Of a DNA stretch of 64,000 nucleotides, positions 17,375 to 27,274 are shown piece by piece. Under the pieces are notes generated by a model. It saw only the letters and a program-made list of their open reading frames with translations. It ran no database searches and was not told where the DNA came from. How positions within the stretch are numbered: position 1 is the stretch's first letter; each line of letters opens with the position of its first letter. This DNA is from an uncultured Halomicronema sp. (GTDB lineage: Bacteria > Cyanobacteriota > Cyanobacteriia > Phormidesmidales > Phormidesmidaceae), in contig CALCCA010000040.1 in the NCBI GenBank assembly GCA_937899725.1, positions 1 through 64,000 of the forward strand, read 5' to 3'. A program made the translations under genes and the position numbers.

Positions 17375-18656
17375 GAGCCGGCAGCCAGAGCCACTAGCGG
17401 CCATCCAGTTGCCCGCGATTTCGGTGATGGAGATTTTGGCGATGGCGATCGCCGCCCTGTGGAGTAACAAACTGCGAACAGCCCTCACCATGTTGGGCGT
17501 CATCATTGGCATTACCGCTGTGATTGCCGTGACCTCTGTGGGGCAAGGCGTGCAGTCTGCCACAGCCGCGAATTTGCAGAACCTCGGCGCAGATTTGTTG
17601 CAGGTACGGGCTGGGGCGGCGAATACCGGTAACGTCAGCCAGGGCAGTGGGAGTGCCACGACGCTGACATGGAGTGATGCCCAAGCGATTGAATCGCAGG
17701 TGGCGGCAGCGGGGACAGTCACGGCCTATTTGCAGCAAACCACTCAAGTGGTTTATGCCGAGAACAATCTTTCCACGACCGTTTTAGGCACCGACACCAA
17801 CTACGCAGCGGTCAACAATATTACGCTACAATCGGGGCGTTTTTTCACCTCCGATGAACTGGCGGCAGCCCAGTCAGTGGCCGTATTAGGGCCGACGGTA
17901 CGAGCTGATTTATTCGGCAGCGATCGTGAGCCCATCGGTGAAAAAATTCGCCTGCAAGGACAGCGGTACACCGTGGTTGGCATTGCTAACGAGAAGGGGG
18001 CTCAAGGCCGAGAAAATCCGGATGAACAGATCTATGTGCCGCTCACCAATATGTCAGCTCGCTTGGTCGGCAACAACGCCCTGAGCGGCATTGCGGTTCA
18101 GGGCATTGCCGTCAAAGTGACCGAGCAAGCCCAGTTAGAAGCGGCTGATTTTCAAATTACCAATCTCCTGCGAGTACGCCACAACATTCACCCCGCCAGA
18201 GGTGATGAGGATGATTTTCGGATTGTGAGCGCGGCCAACCTCGTTGAAACCCTGACGAGTACCGTGGGACTTTTTACGATTATGGTGGTGGCGATCGCCG
18301 CCATCTCCCTCATCGTCGGCGGCATTGGCATCGCCAATATCATGCTGGTGTCGGTGGTCGAGCGCACCCGCGAAATTGGCATCCGGAAGGCGGTCGGGGC
18401 GACCGACCACGCGGTTTTGAGTCAGTTTTTGGCCGAAGCGATCGCTATTGCTGCGGCTGGCGGTGTTTTAGGTGTGGGGCTCGGCGTGGCGATCGCTCGG
18501 ATTGCCGCCACGCTATTCGACTTTCCGTTTGTGATTTCTCTCTGGGCGATCGCCCTGGGGGTGGGCCTCTCTTTTGCCATTGGCATCGTCGCCGGGGTGA
18601 TTCCGGCCCGCAGCGCCGCCAAATTAGACCCAATTATTGCCTTAAGAAGCGATTAG
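17367..18656 (+). CDS. MacB-like ABC transporter permease (FtsX domain)
   Basis: The 429-residue protein has the MacB layout: a first helix after residues SNKLRTALTMLGVIIGITAV, a large MacB periplasmic core (about residues 60-290), then three C-terminal helices of the FtsX family. These include the coupling segment VVERTREIGIRKAVGAT. Its ATG overlaps the stop of the adaptor gene by 8 bases. In the MacAB family such permeases do not move substrate across the inner membrane but drive export from the periplasm. The substrate here is unknown. Confidence 0.92.
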   Translation: MVKSRQPEPLAAIQLPAISVMEILAMAIAALWSNKLRTALTMLGVIIGITAVIAVTSVGQGVQSATAANLQNLGADLLQVRAGAANTGNVSQGSGSATTLTWSDAQAIESQVAAAGTVTAYLQQTTQVVYAENNLSTTVLGTDTNYAAVNNITLQSGRFFTSDELAAAQSVAVLGPTVRADLFGSDREPIGEKIRLQGQRYTVVGIANEKGAQGRENPDEQIYVPLTNMSARLVGNNALSGIAVQGIAVKVTEQAQLEAADFQITNLLRVRHNIHPARGDEDDFRIVSAANLVETLTSTVGLFTIMVVAIAAISLIVGGIGIANIMLVSVVERTREIGIRKAVGATDHAVLSQFLAEAIAIAAAGGVLGVGLGVAIARIAATLFDFPFVISLWAIALGVGLSFAIGIVAGVIPARSAAKLDPIIALRSD

Positions 18657-18755
18657 TCCTCTACGGCAGAAACGCTCAATTTCTTTGCCCTCTTGCTCCC
18701 TTGCGCTCGGCAATGGTTGATGCAATAACACCACAGTCTACTCACAGGACTCATT

Positions 18756-19463
18756 ATGGCCGCCATGATTTGGCTAGAAGGGATTCGTAAAACCTATCGC
18801 TTGGGCGAAGTCGATGTACCGGTCTTGAAGGGCATTGATCTGACCATCGCGGAAGGTGACTATGTCGCGATTATGGGCGCCTCCGGATCGGGCAAATCGA
18901 CCCTGATGAACATCATCGGTTGCCTCGATCGCCCTTCGACAGGTCACTATGTGCTCGAAGGACGCAACTTAACCACGCTGAGTAATGAAGGGCTGGCCTA
19001 CATTCGCAATCAGCGCATCGGCTTCGTGTTTCAACAGTTCAACTTGCTACCGCGCTCAACGGCCTTAGAAAACGTCATGCTACCCCTGGTTTATGCCGGC
19101 GCAACTCGTCGACAGCGACGCCAGCAGGCAGCAAGAGTTTTGACCCAGGTGGGGCTAGGCAATCGCCTGAGCAACCGACCCAGCCAACTTTCGGGGGGAC
19201 AACAGCAACGGGTGGCGATCGCCCGTGCCCTCGTCAATCGTCCGGCTTTAGTGTTGGCTGACGAACCGACGGGGGCGCTCGATACCCAAACCTCTCACGA
19301 AGTCATGGCCCTCTTTACCGAACTCAACCGCCAGGGCATTACCGTCATCATCGTGACCCATGAGCCTGACATTGCCGCCCAAACGCACCGGATCATTCAG
19401 GTTCAAGATGGCCTACTGCAAAGAGAGAAAGCACCCAGGGCGACCTCAATTAGACCTGATTAA
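18756..19463 (+). CDS. MacB/LolD-type ABC transporter ATPase
   Basis: The 235-residue ATPase has Walker [10 protein letters not shown], the signature [15 protein letters not shown], Walker [13 protein letters not shown] and the switch His in IIVTHEPD. Its length is typical of the LolD/MacB-type subfamily encoded apart from the permease. It follows the FtsX permease by 100 bases and completes a split MacAB pump with the adaptor at 15935. An outer-membrane channel is not encoded nearby and would have to be shared (TolC type). Confidence 0.95.
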   Translation: MAAMIWLEGIRKTYRLGEVDVPVLKGIDLTIAEGDYVAIMGASGSGKSTLMNIIGCLDRPSTGHYVLEGRNLTTLSNEGLAYIRNQRIGFVFQQFNLLPRSTALENVMLPLVYAGATRRQRRQQAARVLTQVGLGNRLSNRPSQLSGGQQQRVAIARALVNRPALVLADEPTGALDTQTSHEVMALFTELNRQGITVIIVTHEPDIAAQTHRIIQVQDGLLQREKAPRATSIRPD

Positions 19464-19898
19464 GACATCGCAAATCGCGGTTAGGGCGTCGATGTAATAA
19501 GCCTGAAATCTATAGCCTGTGCGCATTGCTAACTCGACAAGATGTTCAGAGCTGTATGTCTGCTGCCATCTGGATCGAACCGGTCAGCTCATAGAACTTG
19601 TCAGTCCGAAGTGCCGATGAAATTTCTGCCTCGTCTGTTATCCAAGCCGTTGTCTGTACCAAGGTAATGAGCTGGGTCGGGGAATGAGGAAATCCCTGGG
19701 GTTGATTGATGTCCTTAATTTGAAGCGACAGCACCCCCGATCGCGACTAATAGAGGGAGGCCATGTCAGCGCAGATATATATCTGTCGGATTACTGTATT
19801 GAGTCTGATGATAGGTTCACCATTCTTTTCAAACTTCTAACATTCATATTCTCAGCAACATCGAGATATAGGCACAAGCAAAATTCGGAGATTTACTG
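19464..19898. other. Intergenic, no clear feature
   Basis: This 435-base stretch is less GC-rich toward 19780-19890 (ATATATATCTG, TCATATTCTCAG). It probably includes the promoter of the small acidic lipoprotein, but no convincing promoter hexamers or coding frame were identified. Confidence 0.5.
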
Positions 19899-20465
19899 AT
19901 GAAACACTTGATTCAGAATGTTCTGCCTACCAAAACGGCAAAGGTTGTAGGCACTTTAGCTCTCGCTTCGATGACACTGTTGACGGTAGCCTGTGCGCCG
20001 CAAGCGGAAGATCCCGGTGATGTCGGCGCTGACATTGAGGAACCTGGAGAACCAGCGGAAGTCCCTGAAGGCATGGAACTGAATGCTGCCGTACCTGATG
20101 ATGAGACCACAGCAGTTGATGAGGATGCACCGGTTCTCCCAGACATTGACGTTGACATTAGCGAGACTGACCTCACGGACCTGGTGGGTGAGACGGTCAC
20201 CGTCAGCACAGAAGTCACGGAAACTCTGTCTCCCAACGTCTTCACCGTCTACGATGTAGAGTCGTTTCGCGGAGAGGAAGTTCTAGCAGTGACTGATTTA
20301 CCAGCACCTGAAGCGGGCGACAACATTGAGGTCACTGGCGAAATCATGGAACTCGACGTCGTGGTGCTTGAGACTGACTACGGCATTACATTAGACCCGG
20401 ATATTGTCGCTGTGTATGATGGCAAGCCCTATCTAGCGGTTGAAGCGCTAGAGGTTGTGGACTAA
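19899..20465 (+). CDS. Small acidic lipoprotein, OB-like
   Basis: The 188-residue product has a lipobox ending at Cys32 (LLTVAC) and a very acidic linker (Asp/Glu/Pro-rich, residues 35-90). A beta-rich domain follows (VGETVTVSTEVTETLSPNVF, DNIEVTGEIMEL) that looks like an OB-type barrel, as in some bacterial lipoproteins with repeated GETVTV strands. No catalytic motif is seen. It is probably monocistronic, the last exported protein of the island. The function is not recognised. Confidence 0.78.
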   Translation: MKHLIQNVLPTKTAKVVGTLALASMTLLTVACAPQAEDPGDVGADIEEPGEPAEVPEGMELNAAVPDDETTAVDEDAPVLPDIDVDISETDLTDLVGETVTVSTEVTETLSPNVFTVYDVESFRGEEVLAVTDLPAPEAGDNIEVTGEIMELDVVVLETDYGITLDPDIVAVYDGKPYLAVEALEVVD

Positions 20466-20586
20466 TCGCCACAGCGCTTTTTGATCAACCGGTTCAAAGC
20501 CGCAGTTAGCGAGTTCACAAGATTAATACAGAAGCCACACACGGAGCAGATATCGCGCAGCTAGTGGCCTCGTCGGCTCAAAGCAG

Positions 20587-20621
20587 ATTGCCCCAAGCGC
20601 ACAGTTTGCACTTGGGGCAAT
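20587..20621. terminator. Strong hairpin between convergent genes
   Basis: ATTGCCCCAAGCGC (20587-20600) pairs with GCACTTGGGGCAAT (20608-20621), with a single mismatch and a 7-base loop. It lies between the converging lipoprotein and heme oxygenase genes. There is no T-run on either side, so it may act as a bidirectional 3' end or processing stem rather than a classical terminator. Confidence 0.5.
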
Positions 20622-20693
20622 ACCAGGAAAAGGATTAAGGACGACGGGCACGATCTCAATATTTTCGATGACGGCTGCGATCGCTAACGAAAA

Positions 20694-21410
20694 TTACTCA
20701 GCCGTGGCGAGTTCGGTGCTGCCGCGACGACGACGGTTCGCCAACGTATTAAACAGCATCTGACCGATCGCCTTCACCAAGTTGCCCTCAAGCTCTTGGA
20801 ACATTTCCATATTGAGGCCAAAGGCATCGTTGGCTTCTTCCACAATTTGGTCAGCCATGGCTTCACTCACGTCGATTGCATCGAGCGACTGCCGATAGGT
20901 GGCCTTAAACGCCTTCTCGTCATCGATGGCGTCAAATTCATAAAACGCGGTGCCTTCCCCCTCTGAGAGGTTCATGGCGCGCTGAGCAATACCCTTGAGA
21001 ATCTGCCCCCCAGACAAATCGCCTAAGTAGCGCGTGTAGGAATGCCCCACCAGCAGCTCCGGCTGATTATTGGCCACTTCGCGAATGCGATCGACGTACT
21101 TTTGCCCCGATGTAGACGGGCTGATTTGCTCTTGCCAGTTAGCCCCGTAGTAGTAATGCAAGTCTTGCTCTAGGGTCTGCTTGCGATGCAGCTCGGGGAA
21201 ATAGACCTTCGAGACGACGGGGTGGTCTTGGTGGCGCTCTAATTCTTCTTCCATTGCGGTGTAAGCAAAGTAGAAGTTAGCGACGAGTTTACGATAGGAA
21301 TTCTTTTCTACGACACCGCGTAGAAAGCATCGGACGAAGCCGACGTTTTCAGCCATCGTGTGGGCTTTCTTAGTGCCTTCTCGAAGCTGACTTGCTAAGT
21401 TACTGCTCAT
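20694..21410 (-). CDS. ho1: Heme oxygenase (biliverdin-producing)
   Basis: The 238-residue protein has the usual length and pattern of cyanobacterial heme oxygenase 1. The start is MSSNLASQLREGTKKAHTMA, with the proximal heme His in KKAHTMAEN, and the Gly-rich distal helix is in LGDLSGGQILKGIA. It cleaves heme to biliverdin, CO and iron using ferredoxin, the first step to phycobilin chromophores and iron recycling. The ATG at 21410 fits family starts better than the one three codons upstream. The C-terminal RRRRG tail is slightly extended. The gene stands alone. Confidence 0.97.
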   Translation of the reverse strand: MSSNLASQLREGTKKAHTMAENVGFVRCFLRGVVEKNSYRKLVANFYFAYTAMEEELERHQDHPVVSKVYFPELHRKQTLEQDLHYYYGANWQEQISPSTSGQKYVDRIREVANNQPELLVGHSYTRYLGDLSGGQILKGIAQRAMNLSEGEGTAFYEFDAIDDEKAFKATYRQSLDAIDVSEAMADQIVEEANDAFGLNMEMFQELEGNLVKAIGQMLFNTLANRRRRGSTELATAE

Positions 21411-21687
21411 GCTCAACATTCCAATGTGTATTTAAGCCGATATGGCGGCGGCGTCCTTAAATAAAGATTTAAAGCCATAACCGTTACAGTAAGGGGGATT
21501 GATGAGGGTTTTCATTACATTTTTTTACGCCCAGATACATATAGTTACCTAATCTCGTGTCTACGAGGCGGCGACGGTCACGCTTAGGGCTAAGACGGTA
21601 GCCCAACAGACGATTAGGCAGCCGCCAAATAAATCTGCTTGACGTTTGTTCACACCAGGCTAGGTCAAACTCAGTTAAGGGCGATCG

Positions 21688-22377
21688 CTATAAGAGCCAC
21701 GGCTCAACGGGCGGCTCGCTGCGACTGCGATCGCGATCAATCGCCGACAAAACTTGGTTGGTCGCCCGCTCTGACCGCAAACATTGAATCACCAAATCGG
21801 CCACATCCAGGCGGCTGATGCTACCCGCTGCCCACACCGCCGCCGTCAGGAGGCCATGACCACTCGCGGGCTCGTTGAGCAAACCACCGGGACGCACAAT
21901 CGTGAACGGCAACCCGCTCGCCATCAGATGTTCTTCCGCTTTGGCTTTGGCCAGCAGGGCCGGGCGGAGCGTATCAAGCACTGGGGCCGGTAGGGCGATC
22001 GCACTCTCCCGCACGCCAATGGAAGACACCAATAAGAAGCGCTCACATCGCAGCGGCTTGGCCGCATCGATCAAATGGCGATTGCCCAAATAATCGGAGC
22101 GGGGCTCGTCGCGGGTCATGCCTTTGCCGCCAATCGTAGTCACCAAGACAAAAGGGGTATCGCCAAAGCCCTGCAAGGCTGCCGTCATTTGCGCAGCATC
22201 GAGGGCATCGCCCAGCTGCACTTGAGCTCCCAAAGCTTCGAGGTGTGAGCGGGTATCGTCCGTTCTAATCAGTGCCGTGACGGGGTAGCCGTGAGCCCGG
22301 AGTCCCTTCACGACTTCAAAGCCGACGCCGCGACTGGCCCCGGCCACAAAACAATTCGGCAACGTGGATGGCGTCAT
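21688..22377 (-). CDS. NAD(P)-binding atypical short-chain dehydrogenase (NmrA/Ycf39-like)
   Basis: The 229-residue protein has the dinucleotide-binding GASRGVG near its start. Further features of atypical SDRs used as NAD(P)-dependent epimerase-like or regulatory proteins are LGDALDAAQMTAAL, a LLVSSIGV strand and FTIVRPGGLLN. The catalytic YxxxK is not clear, as in several atypical SDRs. The substrate is unknown. It is probably cytosolic. No operon partner on its strand is adjacent. Confidence 0.85.
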   Translation of the reverse strand: MTPSTLPNCFVAGASRGVGFEVVKGLRAHGYPVTALIRTDDTRSHLEALGAQVQLGDALDAAQMTAALQGFGDTPFVLVTTIGGKGMTRDEPRSDYLGNRHLIDAAKPLRCERFLLVSSIGVRESAIALPAPVLDTLRPALLAKAKAEEHLMASGLPFTIVRPGGLLNEPASGHGLLTAAVWAAGSISRLDVADLVIQCLRSERATNQVLSAIDRDRSRSEPPVEPWLL

Positions 22378-22559
22378 AACGGTCTCAATAGTGTCTGATG
22401 AGTAAGGCCTTGGGCCGGATAACGTCTTGGTCTAAGCTTAGCGGGGACTGATTGCTCGGGGCTACCACCGTTTGCGGGTGGGGTCGCGTTGCCAGTGCCA
22501 AGCTGCCCCATGCACCGCCCTTTCACGCTTGATGTCCGGTTGTGATGACGCCCCCTGCG

Positions 22560-23150
22560 ATGACGCTAATTATTTGCCCTGGCATGCATTCTGTAGCCTT
22601 GAGCGATCGCTTTATCACCGCCCTCCAGCGTCAGCTACAGGCACATTCCCCACGACTCGAACCGCCGCGCCCTCAGCCGGTGGGCCTGTTGCCGACGCAG
22701 CGCTATGCCCCTTTCAGCGGCTTCTCTGTCTGGTCATATCTGCAGACAGTAGCCGCTCCGCCCGTGCCCTTGGTGCTCATCGGCTTTAGCGCGGGCGTGG
22801 CCGGAGCGCTGGCCGCCGCGCAGCTATGGCAAGCGCAAGGGCGGACGGTGGCAGCGCTGATTGCGATCGATGGCTGGGGCGTGCCGCAACTAGGCGATTT
22901 TCCGTTGCACCGCATGAGTCATGACCATTTCACCCATTGGAGTTCAGCGCTGTTAGGGGCGGGCCATGACAGCTTCTACGCTGACCCACCCGTAGCGCAT
23001 TTAGACCTGTGGCAAGCCCCCGATCGCACATCGGGATGGTGGCGGTCGGACACGGCAGTGCCCTCATCGCCTGGGCGCACCACCGCGATTGCCTACATGG
23101 CTCAACGGCTGCAGCAATATGGCTGCGGCACTCAGCTAGAGCGCCTTTAG
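22560..23150 (+). CDS. Alpha/beta-hydrolase-like protein
   Basis: The 196-residue product starts MTLIICPGMHS, with a nucleophile-elbow-like GFSAGVAG at about residues 75-82 on a predicted strand-turn-helix. A Trp-rich middle (LIAIDGWGVPQL) and an RTTAIAYMAQRL end follow. The fold suggests a small esterase-like hydrolase, but the acid and His of a triad are not certain. Its stop lies 2 bases from the stop of the converging lipase gene. Earlier in-frame ATGs (22542 and 22545) are possible. Confidence 0.75.
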   Translation: MTLIICPGMHSVALSDRFITALQRQLQAHSPRLEPPRPQPVGLLPTQRYAPFSGFSVWSYLQTVAAPPVPLVLIGFSAGVAGALAAAQLWQAQGRTVAALIAIDGWGVPQLGDFPLHRMSHDHFTHWSSALLGAGHDSFYADPPVAHLDLWQAPDRTSGWWRSDTAVPSSPGRTTAIAYMAQRLQQYGCGTQLERL

Positions 23151-23152
23151 GG

Positions 23153-24139
23153 TTAGACAGCGGTGCGCTGAGGGGGCATCGTGGTCAGTTGGGTAGGCGG
23201 CGTCAGCAACTCGCGCTCGATCGCCTGAATGTAACTGGCGATCGCATGGGCCAAGGTGGTTTTGGGTTTACGCAGCCGCAAGGTGAGAAAAAATAAAATG
23301 GCATCTAAGTGCAGCAACAGAATAACGACCAGATCGTTGCGCATCTGCCGCTTACCAGAGACTCGACCGCGCACCGGATCGAAATAGACCAGCTGATCAA
23401 TGTGGGTGTAGTTGAACAGCGGCGGCACCCGTGGCACAATGTCGTCGCCGTGAACGCAGCGGTAGGAGCGATCGCGCAACACCGCCGTAATTTTTTGACT
23501 GAGGGGATGATTGACTACGCGGGGGCTGCCAAAGGTATAGAGATAAATGTCGGGGTGATAGGTCGCCGCATGGTAAGCCATTAGGGTCGCGATCGCGCCG
23601 CCTAAACTGTGCCCCGTCACAAATAACGGAATTTCTTGGCCGCAGATTTTATCCTGAATGACATCGCTGACGCCCCGTGGCCCCACCCATTCACTCTCAT
23701 TCATCTTGTCTTGAATCGCATGGGGCAGGGCCGAGCCCCAAATCGACTGAAACGCCTGCAAAAATCCGGCATGGGCAAACAGTGGCCCTTCGCCGTATTC
23801 CTTATCGGCCAAATCGGGCAGCTTGTTCCGCAAAATGATGATGTCAGTGAGGATATCGATGTAGTTTTTTTCTGTGCCGCGAAACGCCAGCGCCGCAAAC
23901 CGCTGACCGTTACCTGGATGCAGGGCCAAAAAGCCTTGCGTGCCGCGCATATCAAAGTAGTAAAGGCGATCAAACCCCGCCCGTTGCAGATTCGTCGCGA
24001 TATTCAGCTTCGAATCGTAGGCCAACCACGAACATTGGGCCAGCCACCAAGCGGTGTGCGGCTCATAATTCATGCTTTTAGTGGGCAGCGCGATGTTTTC
24101 AAAATGCGCAAAATAGGGGGGAGAAGAGGGAGTATTCAT
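23153..24139 (-). CDS. Class 3 lipase (fungal-lipase-type)
   Basis: The 328-residue protein has the class 3 lipase signature GHSLGGAIATL with nucleophile Ser, preceded by FAALAFRGTEKN and followed by LYTFGSPRVVNHPLS. The HGDDIVPRVPP segment carries the family Asp. No signal peptide is visible, so it would act in the cytosol or on membranes. Substrates are likely acylglycerols or galactolipids (family knowledge). It converges with the alpha/beta-hydrolase-like gene at 22560. Confidence 0.92.
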   Translation of the reverse strand: MNTPSSPPYFAHFENIALPTKSMNYEPHTAWWLAQCSWLAYDSKLNIATNLQRAGFDRLYYFDMRGTQGFLALHPGNGQRFAALAFRGTEKNYIDILTDIIILRNKLPDLADKEYGEGPLFAHAGFLQAFQSIWGSALPHAIQDKMNESEWVGPRGVSDVIQDKICGQEIPLFVTGHSLGGAIATLMAYHAATYHPDIYLYTFGSPRVVNHPLSQKITAVLRDRSYRCVHGDDIVPRVPPLFNYTHIDQLVYFDPVRGRVSGKRQMRNDLVVILLLHLDAILFFLTLRLRKPKTTLAHAIASYIQAIERELLTPPTQLTTMPPQRTAV

Positions 24140-24255
24140 GCGACAAGAACCGAGGTAGATGCGACCAAAACCAATAGCTCAAGCATAGGCGCGGGTGCCT
24201 CTCGCCATGGCAAAGTGTTGTAATCAGAAAAATAGATCTTGAGAGGTTTGGGCCG

Positions 24256-25332
24256 GTGGCAAGGGTTCCTTCATGGCTCCGCAGTCAGCGGCGATCGCGG
24301 GTTTTCCTAGGCGTTTGCAGTAGCCTGACGATCCTGCTGCTGTCATGGGCTCCGATTGCGATCGCCAACATGGCTTCCCCTTTCGTGGCCGGTGATATGC
24401 TCACCGAGCCCTGGGCCGATGTCAGCACTCTCGATATTCTCCACGAAGATTTAGTCTTCGATTTGCGCCCCCTCGCGGCACAAGAGCCCGCCCAAATCGC
24501 GGCGACGTATCAAATCAATAATCCTGGTGCTGCCACGGCGATCGAGCTGCTATTTGTTGCCCCAGGATTAGCCACTGGGCAAGTGATGTTGAACGATCAG
24601 CAGACGATTGCTGCCACCCGCATCGAAGCCCCTGAAATTTCCGCAGAGTGGAACATCGACAGCTTTCAGCCGGTAAACGGCCTCCAGTTTCAGGTGCCAT
24701 TGAGCCCTGGCGAACAGGCGATCACGGTGCAATATACCGGCCAGCCTGACAGCGACGATCGCGATATTTACCGGGTTTATGACCTGACCTATTGGCTATC
24801 GCCCGCCCGCCAATGGCGCTCTTTCGGCACGCTCACCGTTGATGTATTTGCCCCTGCCGGTTGGCAAGCCGAGTTTGCGCCCGACCTGCCAGCGATCGAT
24901 CAGCAGCATTGGCAAGCCACCTTCACCGGGCTACCCGCCGATCAGCTCACGTTAACCACCTATTTGACCCCGTCTCGATGGCTGAGCGGGCTGCGGTTAG
25001 CGTTGATCGGAGCCGGTGTACTGGCGGCAGCGGTGATGACTTGGCAAGCGTACTATTGGTTGGGCCGATTTTCTCAACGCGCCCAGTGGTCAGGCGGCTT
25101 GCTAGTGCTGGCCTGTTTGTTTTGGATTCCCCTCAGTATTCTGTTGGTCTGGGTCATTTCGGGATTAGGGGCCGGGGTGGCCGAGCAGCTGCTCGATCAG
25201 CGGCAGTTAGCCGGAGGTTACCGTTATGGTCGAGTCATTTTGTGGGTTGCGGTGGGGTTAATAGAAGCGTTGATCGCGCCCGTCATCGCCAGCCTGCGGT
25301 TCGCGGCCGGACGCCGGTCGGCGCAAAACTGA
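24256..25332 (+). CDS. Exported/membrane protein of unknown function
   Basis: The 358-residue product starts at GTG. It has an N-terminal signal or anchor helix (VFLGVCSSLTILLLSW), a beta-rich extracytoplasmic region (about 40-240, with repeated Thr/Ala/Gln-rich strands), and three C-terminal membrane helices (LALIGAGVLAAAVM; GLLVLACLFWIPLSILLVW; VILWVAVGLIEALIAPVI). No known catalytic motif was recognised. It is divergent from the lipase gene. The topology suggests a cell-envelope sensor or assembly factor, but this is not evidence of function. Confidence 0.7.
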   Translation: MARVPSWLRSQRRSRVFLGVCSSLTILLLSWAPIAIANMASPFVAGDMLTEPWADVSTLDILHEDLVFDLRPLAAQEPAQIAATYQINNPGAATAIELLFVAPGLATGQVMLNDQQTIAATRIEAPEISAEWNIDSFQPVNGLQFQVPLSPGEQAITVQYTGQPDSDDRDIYRVYDLTYWLSPARQWRSFGTLTVDVFAPAGWQAEFAPDLPAIDQQHWQATFTGLPADQLTLTTYLTPSRWLSGLRLALIGAGVLAAAVMTWQAYYWLGRFSQRAQWSGGLLVLACLFWIPLSILLVWVISGLGAGVAEQLLDQRQLAGGYRYGRVILWVAVGLIEALIAPVIASLRFAAGRRSAQN

Positions 25333-25608
25333 TCTCCAGGGATGATCCCATGGTCGCTCAAACCGATGGCCACGCTAGTCATTTGCAGGCAAATTAGGGC
25401 ATTCGGGTTTGGGCTGCGATCGCCCACCCCATGCCGAACAAATTTGTTGGCGAAAAAGAAATTCAGCGATCGGCCATCATCTCGCCAGCCGTGATCTACA
25501 ACACAAAAGCCGCAGAAAGTCTTGATCCCCCCTTGCCAATGGGGACTCACCATCACACACTGAAAGGTGTAAATCCAAGGGTAGTCACTGGCAGTTGCGA
25601 GGTTCCTG

Positions 25609-26898
25609 GTGAAAAGAGTTTTATCTATCATCCTTGGTGGAGGGGCCGGTACCCGCCTTTACCCACTCACCAAGTTTCGAGCAAAGCCAGCAGTGTCTCT
25701 GGCTGGTAAATATCGTTTAATTGATATTCCCGTTAGTAACTGCATTAATTCCGAAATTCACAAAATCTACGTTCTGACGCAATTCAATTCGGCGTCTTTG
25801 AATCGTCACATTTCGCGCACCTATCAATTTTCTCAATTTAGTGAGGGATTTGTTGAGGTGTTGGCCGCGCAGCAGACCCCCGATAGCCCCAGCTGGTTTC
25901 AGGGCACCGCTGACGCCGTGCGCAAGTATCTGTGGATGCTCAAAGACTGGGATGTCGATGAATTTCTCATTCTGTCAGGTGACCATCTGTATCGGATGGA
26001 TTACTCGCTGTTTATCGAGCGGCATCGCAGCACCAACGCGGACATGACCCTGTCGGTGGTACCCGTTACCGAAAAATTGGCCTCTAGCTTTGGCTTGATG
26101 AAAATCGATGCCGCTGGCCGTGTGATCGATTTTTCAGAAAAACCCAAAGGCGATGCCCTCAAGCAAATGCAGGTGGATACATCGACCCTCGGGTTGACGC
26201 CAGAACAGGCCAAAGAGAACCCCTACATTGCTTCTATGGGTATTTACGTCTTTAAAAAAGACGTGCTGATCGATTTGCTGCGCAACAACCCTGAGCAAAC
26301 CGACTTTGGCAAAGAGATTATTCCTCACTCGGCCAAAGACTACAACGTTCAGGCCTATCTGTTTGACGGCTATTGGGAAGATATTGGCACGATTGAGGCG
26401 TTTTATCACGCGAATTTAGCATTGACGATGCAGCCTCAGCCAGCCTTCAGCTTCTACCAAGAGAATGCGCCGATCTATACGCGATCGCGCTATTTGCCGC
26501 CCAGCAAACTGCTCGACTGCCACGTTACCGAATCCATCATTGGCGACGGCAGTATCTTAAAAGACTGCCGGGTCAATCACTCTGTCATCGGCTTACGGCA
26601 GCGGATACAGGGCAACTGCGTCATCGAAGAGGCCTTGCTGATGGGGGCTGATTTTTATGAGCCGCTGTCAGAAAGCAGCAAGCACCTGACTCGGGGCAAA
26701 ATACCTATTGGCATTGGTGAGGGCTCGGTTATCCGCAAGGCCATCATCGACAAAAACGCTCGCATTGGCCGCAATGTCCAAATTGTGAACAAAGAGGGCG
26801 TCGAAGAGTCGGAACGCGAAGATCTCGGTTTCTACATTCGCAGTGGCATCGTGGTCATTCTCAAAAATGCTGTGATTCCTGACGGCATGGTGATTTAA
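25609..26898 (+). CDS. glgC: Glucose-1-phosphate adenylyltransferase
   Basis: The 429-residue protein is full length for cyanobacterial ADP-glucose pyrophosphorylase. It has [20 protein letters not shown] (nucleotide loop), the NRHISRTY and GTADAVRKY segments, [21 protein letters not shown], and a C-terminal left-handed beta-helix ending [13 protein letters not shown]. It makes ADP-glucose for glycogen and is allosterically controlled by 3-phosphoglycerate and phosphate in this phylum. The start is GTG directly before [12 protein letters not shown] hairpin terminator follows at 26949. Confidence 0.97.
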   Translation: MKRVLSIILGGGAGTRLYPLTKFRAKPAVSLAGKYRLIDIPVSNCINSEIHKIYVLTQFNSASLNRHISRTYQFSQFSEGFVEVLAAQQTPDSPSWFQGTADAVRKYLWMLKDWDVDEFLILSGDHLYRMDYSLFIERHRSTNADMTLSVVPVTEKLASSFGLMKIDAAGRVIDFSEKPKGDALKQMQVDTSTLGLTPEQAKENPYIASMGIYVFKKDVLIDLLRNNPEQTDFGKEIIPHSAKDYNVQAYLFDGYWEDIGTIEAFYHANLALTMQPQPAFSFYQENAPIYTRSRYLPPSKLLDCHVTESIIGDGSILKDCRVNHSVIGLRQRIQGNCVIEEALLMGADFYEPLSESSKHLTRGKIPIGIGEGSVIRKAIIDKNARIGRNVQIVNKEGVEESEREDLGFYIRSGIVVILKNAVIPDGMVI

Positions 26899-26948
26899 GA
26901 CTGGGTCTTGCAACCAGCATGAGAGCAGCCTGAATAACGTGGTGATAG

Positions 26949-26996
26949 CGGCTATGTATTTGCTCTCTTGAGGCAGTGCATAGCCGTTGATTTTTT
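26949..26996 (+). terminator. Rho-independent terminator of glgC
   Basis: CGGCTATG (26949-26956) pairs perfectly with CATAGCCG (26979-26986) across a 22-base loop. It is followed by TTGATTTTTTG. It begins 50 bases after the glgC stop codon. The loop is large, which weakens the call. Confidence 0.6.
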
Positions 26997-27132
26997 GTGG
27001 CTTACTGCAATCACACCACCTGGCCGTGATGCATCATTGTCCCCCAGCGTTGCACGGCAATGTTATCCCACGTTTGGGATTCGAGTGTTGACATCGTGGA
27101 AACGCACCATCCCAAATCCTCAAACACCTGTC

Positions 27133-27274
27133 ATACCAGTTCTACAAATTACAGCGACACAGACAAGTCGGCTTTCTCCCAGTAGGAGACACTACGTGAA
27201 CGACTCCGCTCAGACGACGTTCCTTAAGCAGAGTCGAAAGGAAGATTTGTAATCCAGTTTCAGAGAATTGGTAT
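27133..27274. mobile_element. Candidate MITE with imperfect 11-bp terminal inverted repeats
   Basis: ATACCAGTTCT (27133-27143) and AGAATTGGTAT (27264-27274) are inverted repeats with one mismatch and bound about 142 bp without a gene. TA dinucleotides sit at both outer edges, as expected for insertions of the IS630/Tc1 type. Sub-terminal motifs (TACAAATTAC and GATTTGTAAT) and an internal near-palindrome (GACTCCGCT with AGCAGAGTC) add symmetry. No transposase is encoded, so it would move in trans if mobile. Copy number cannot be seen here. Confidence 0.5.
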
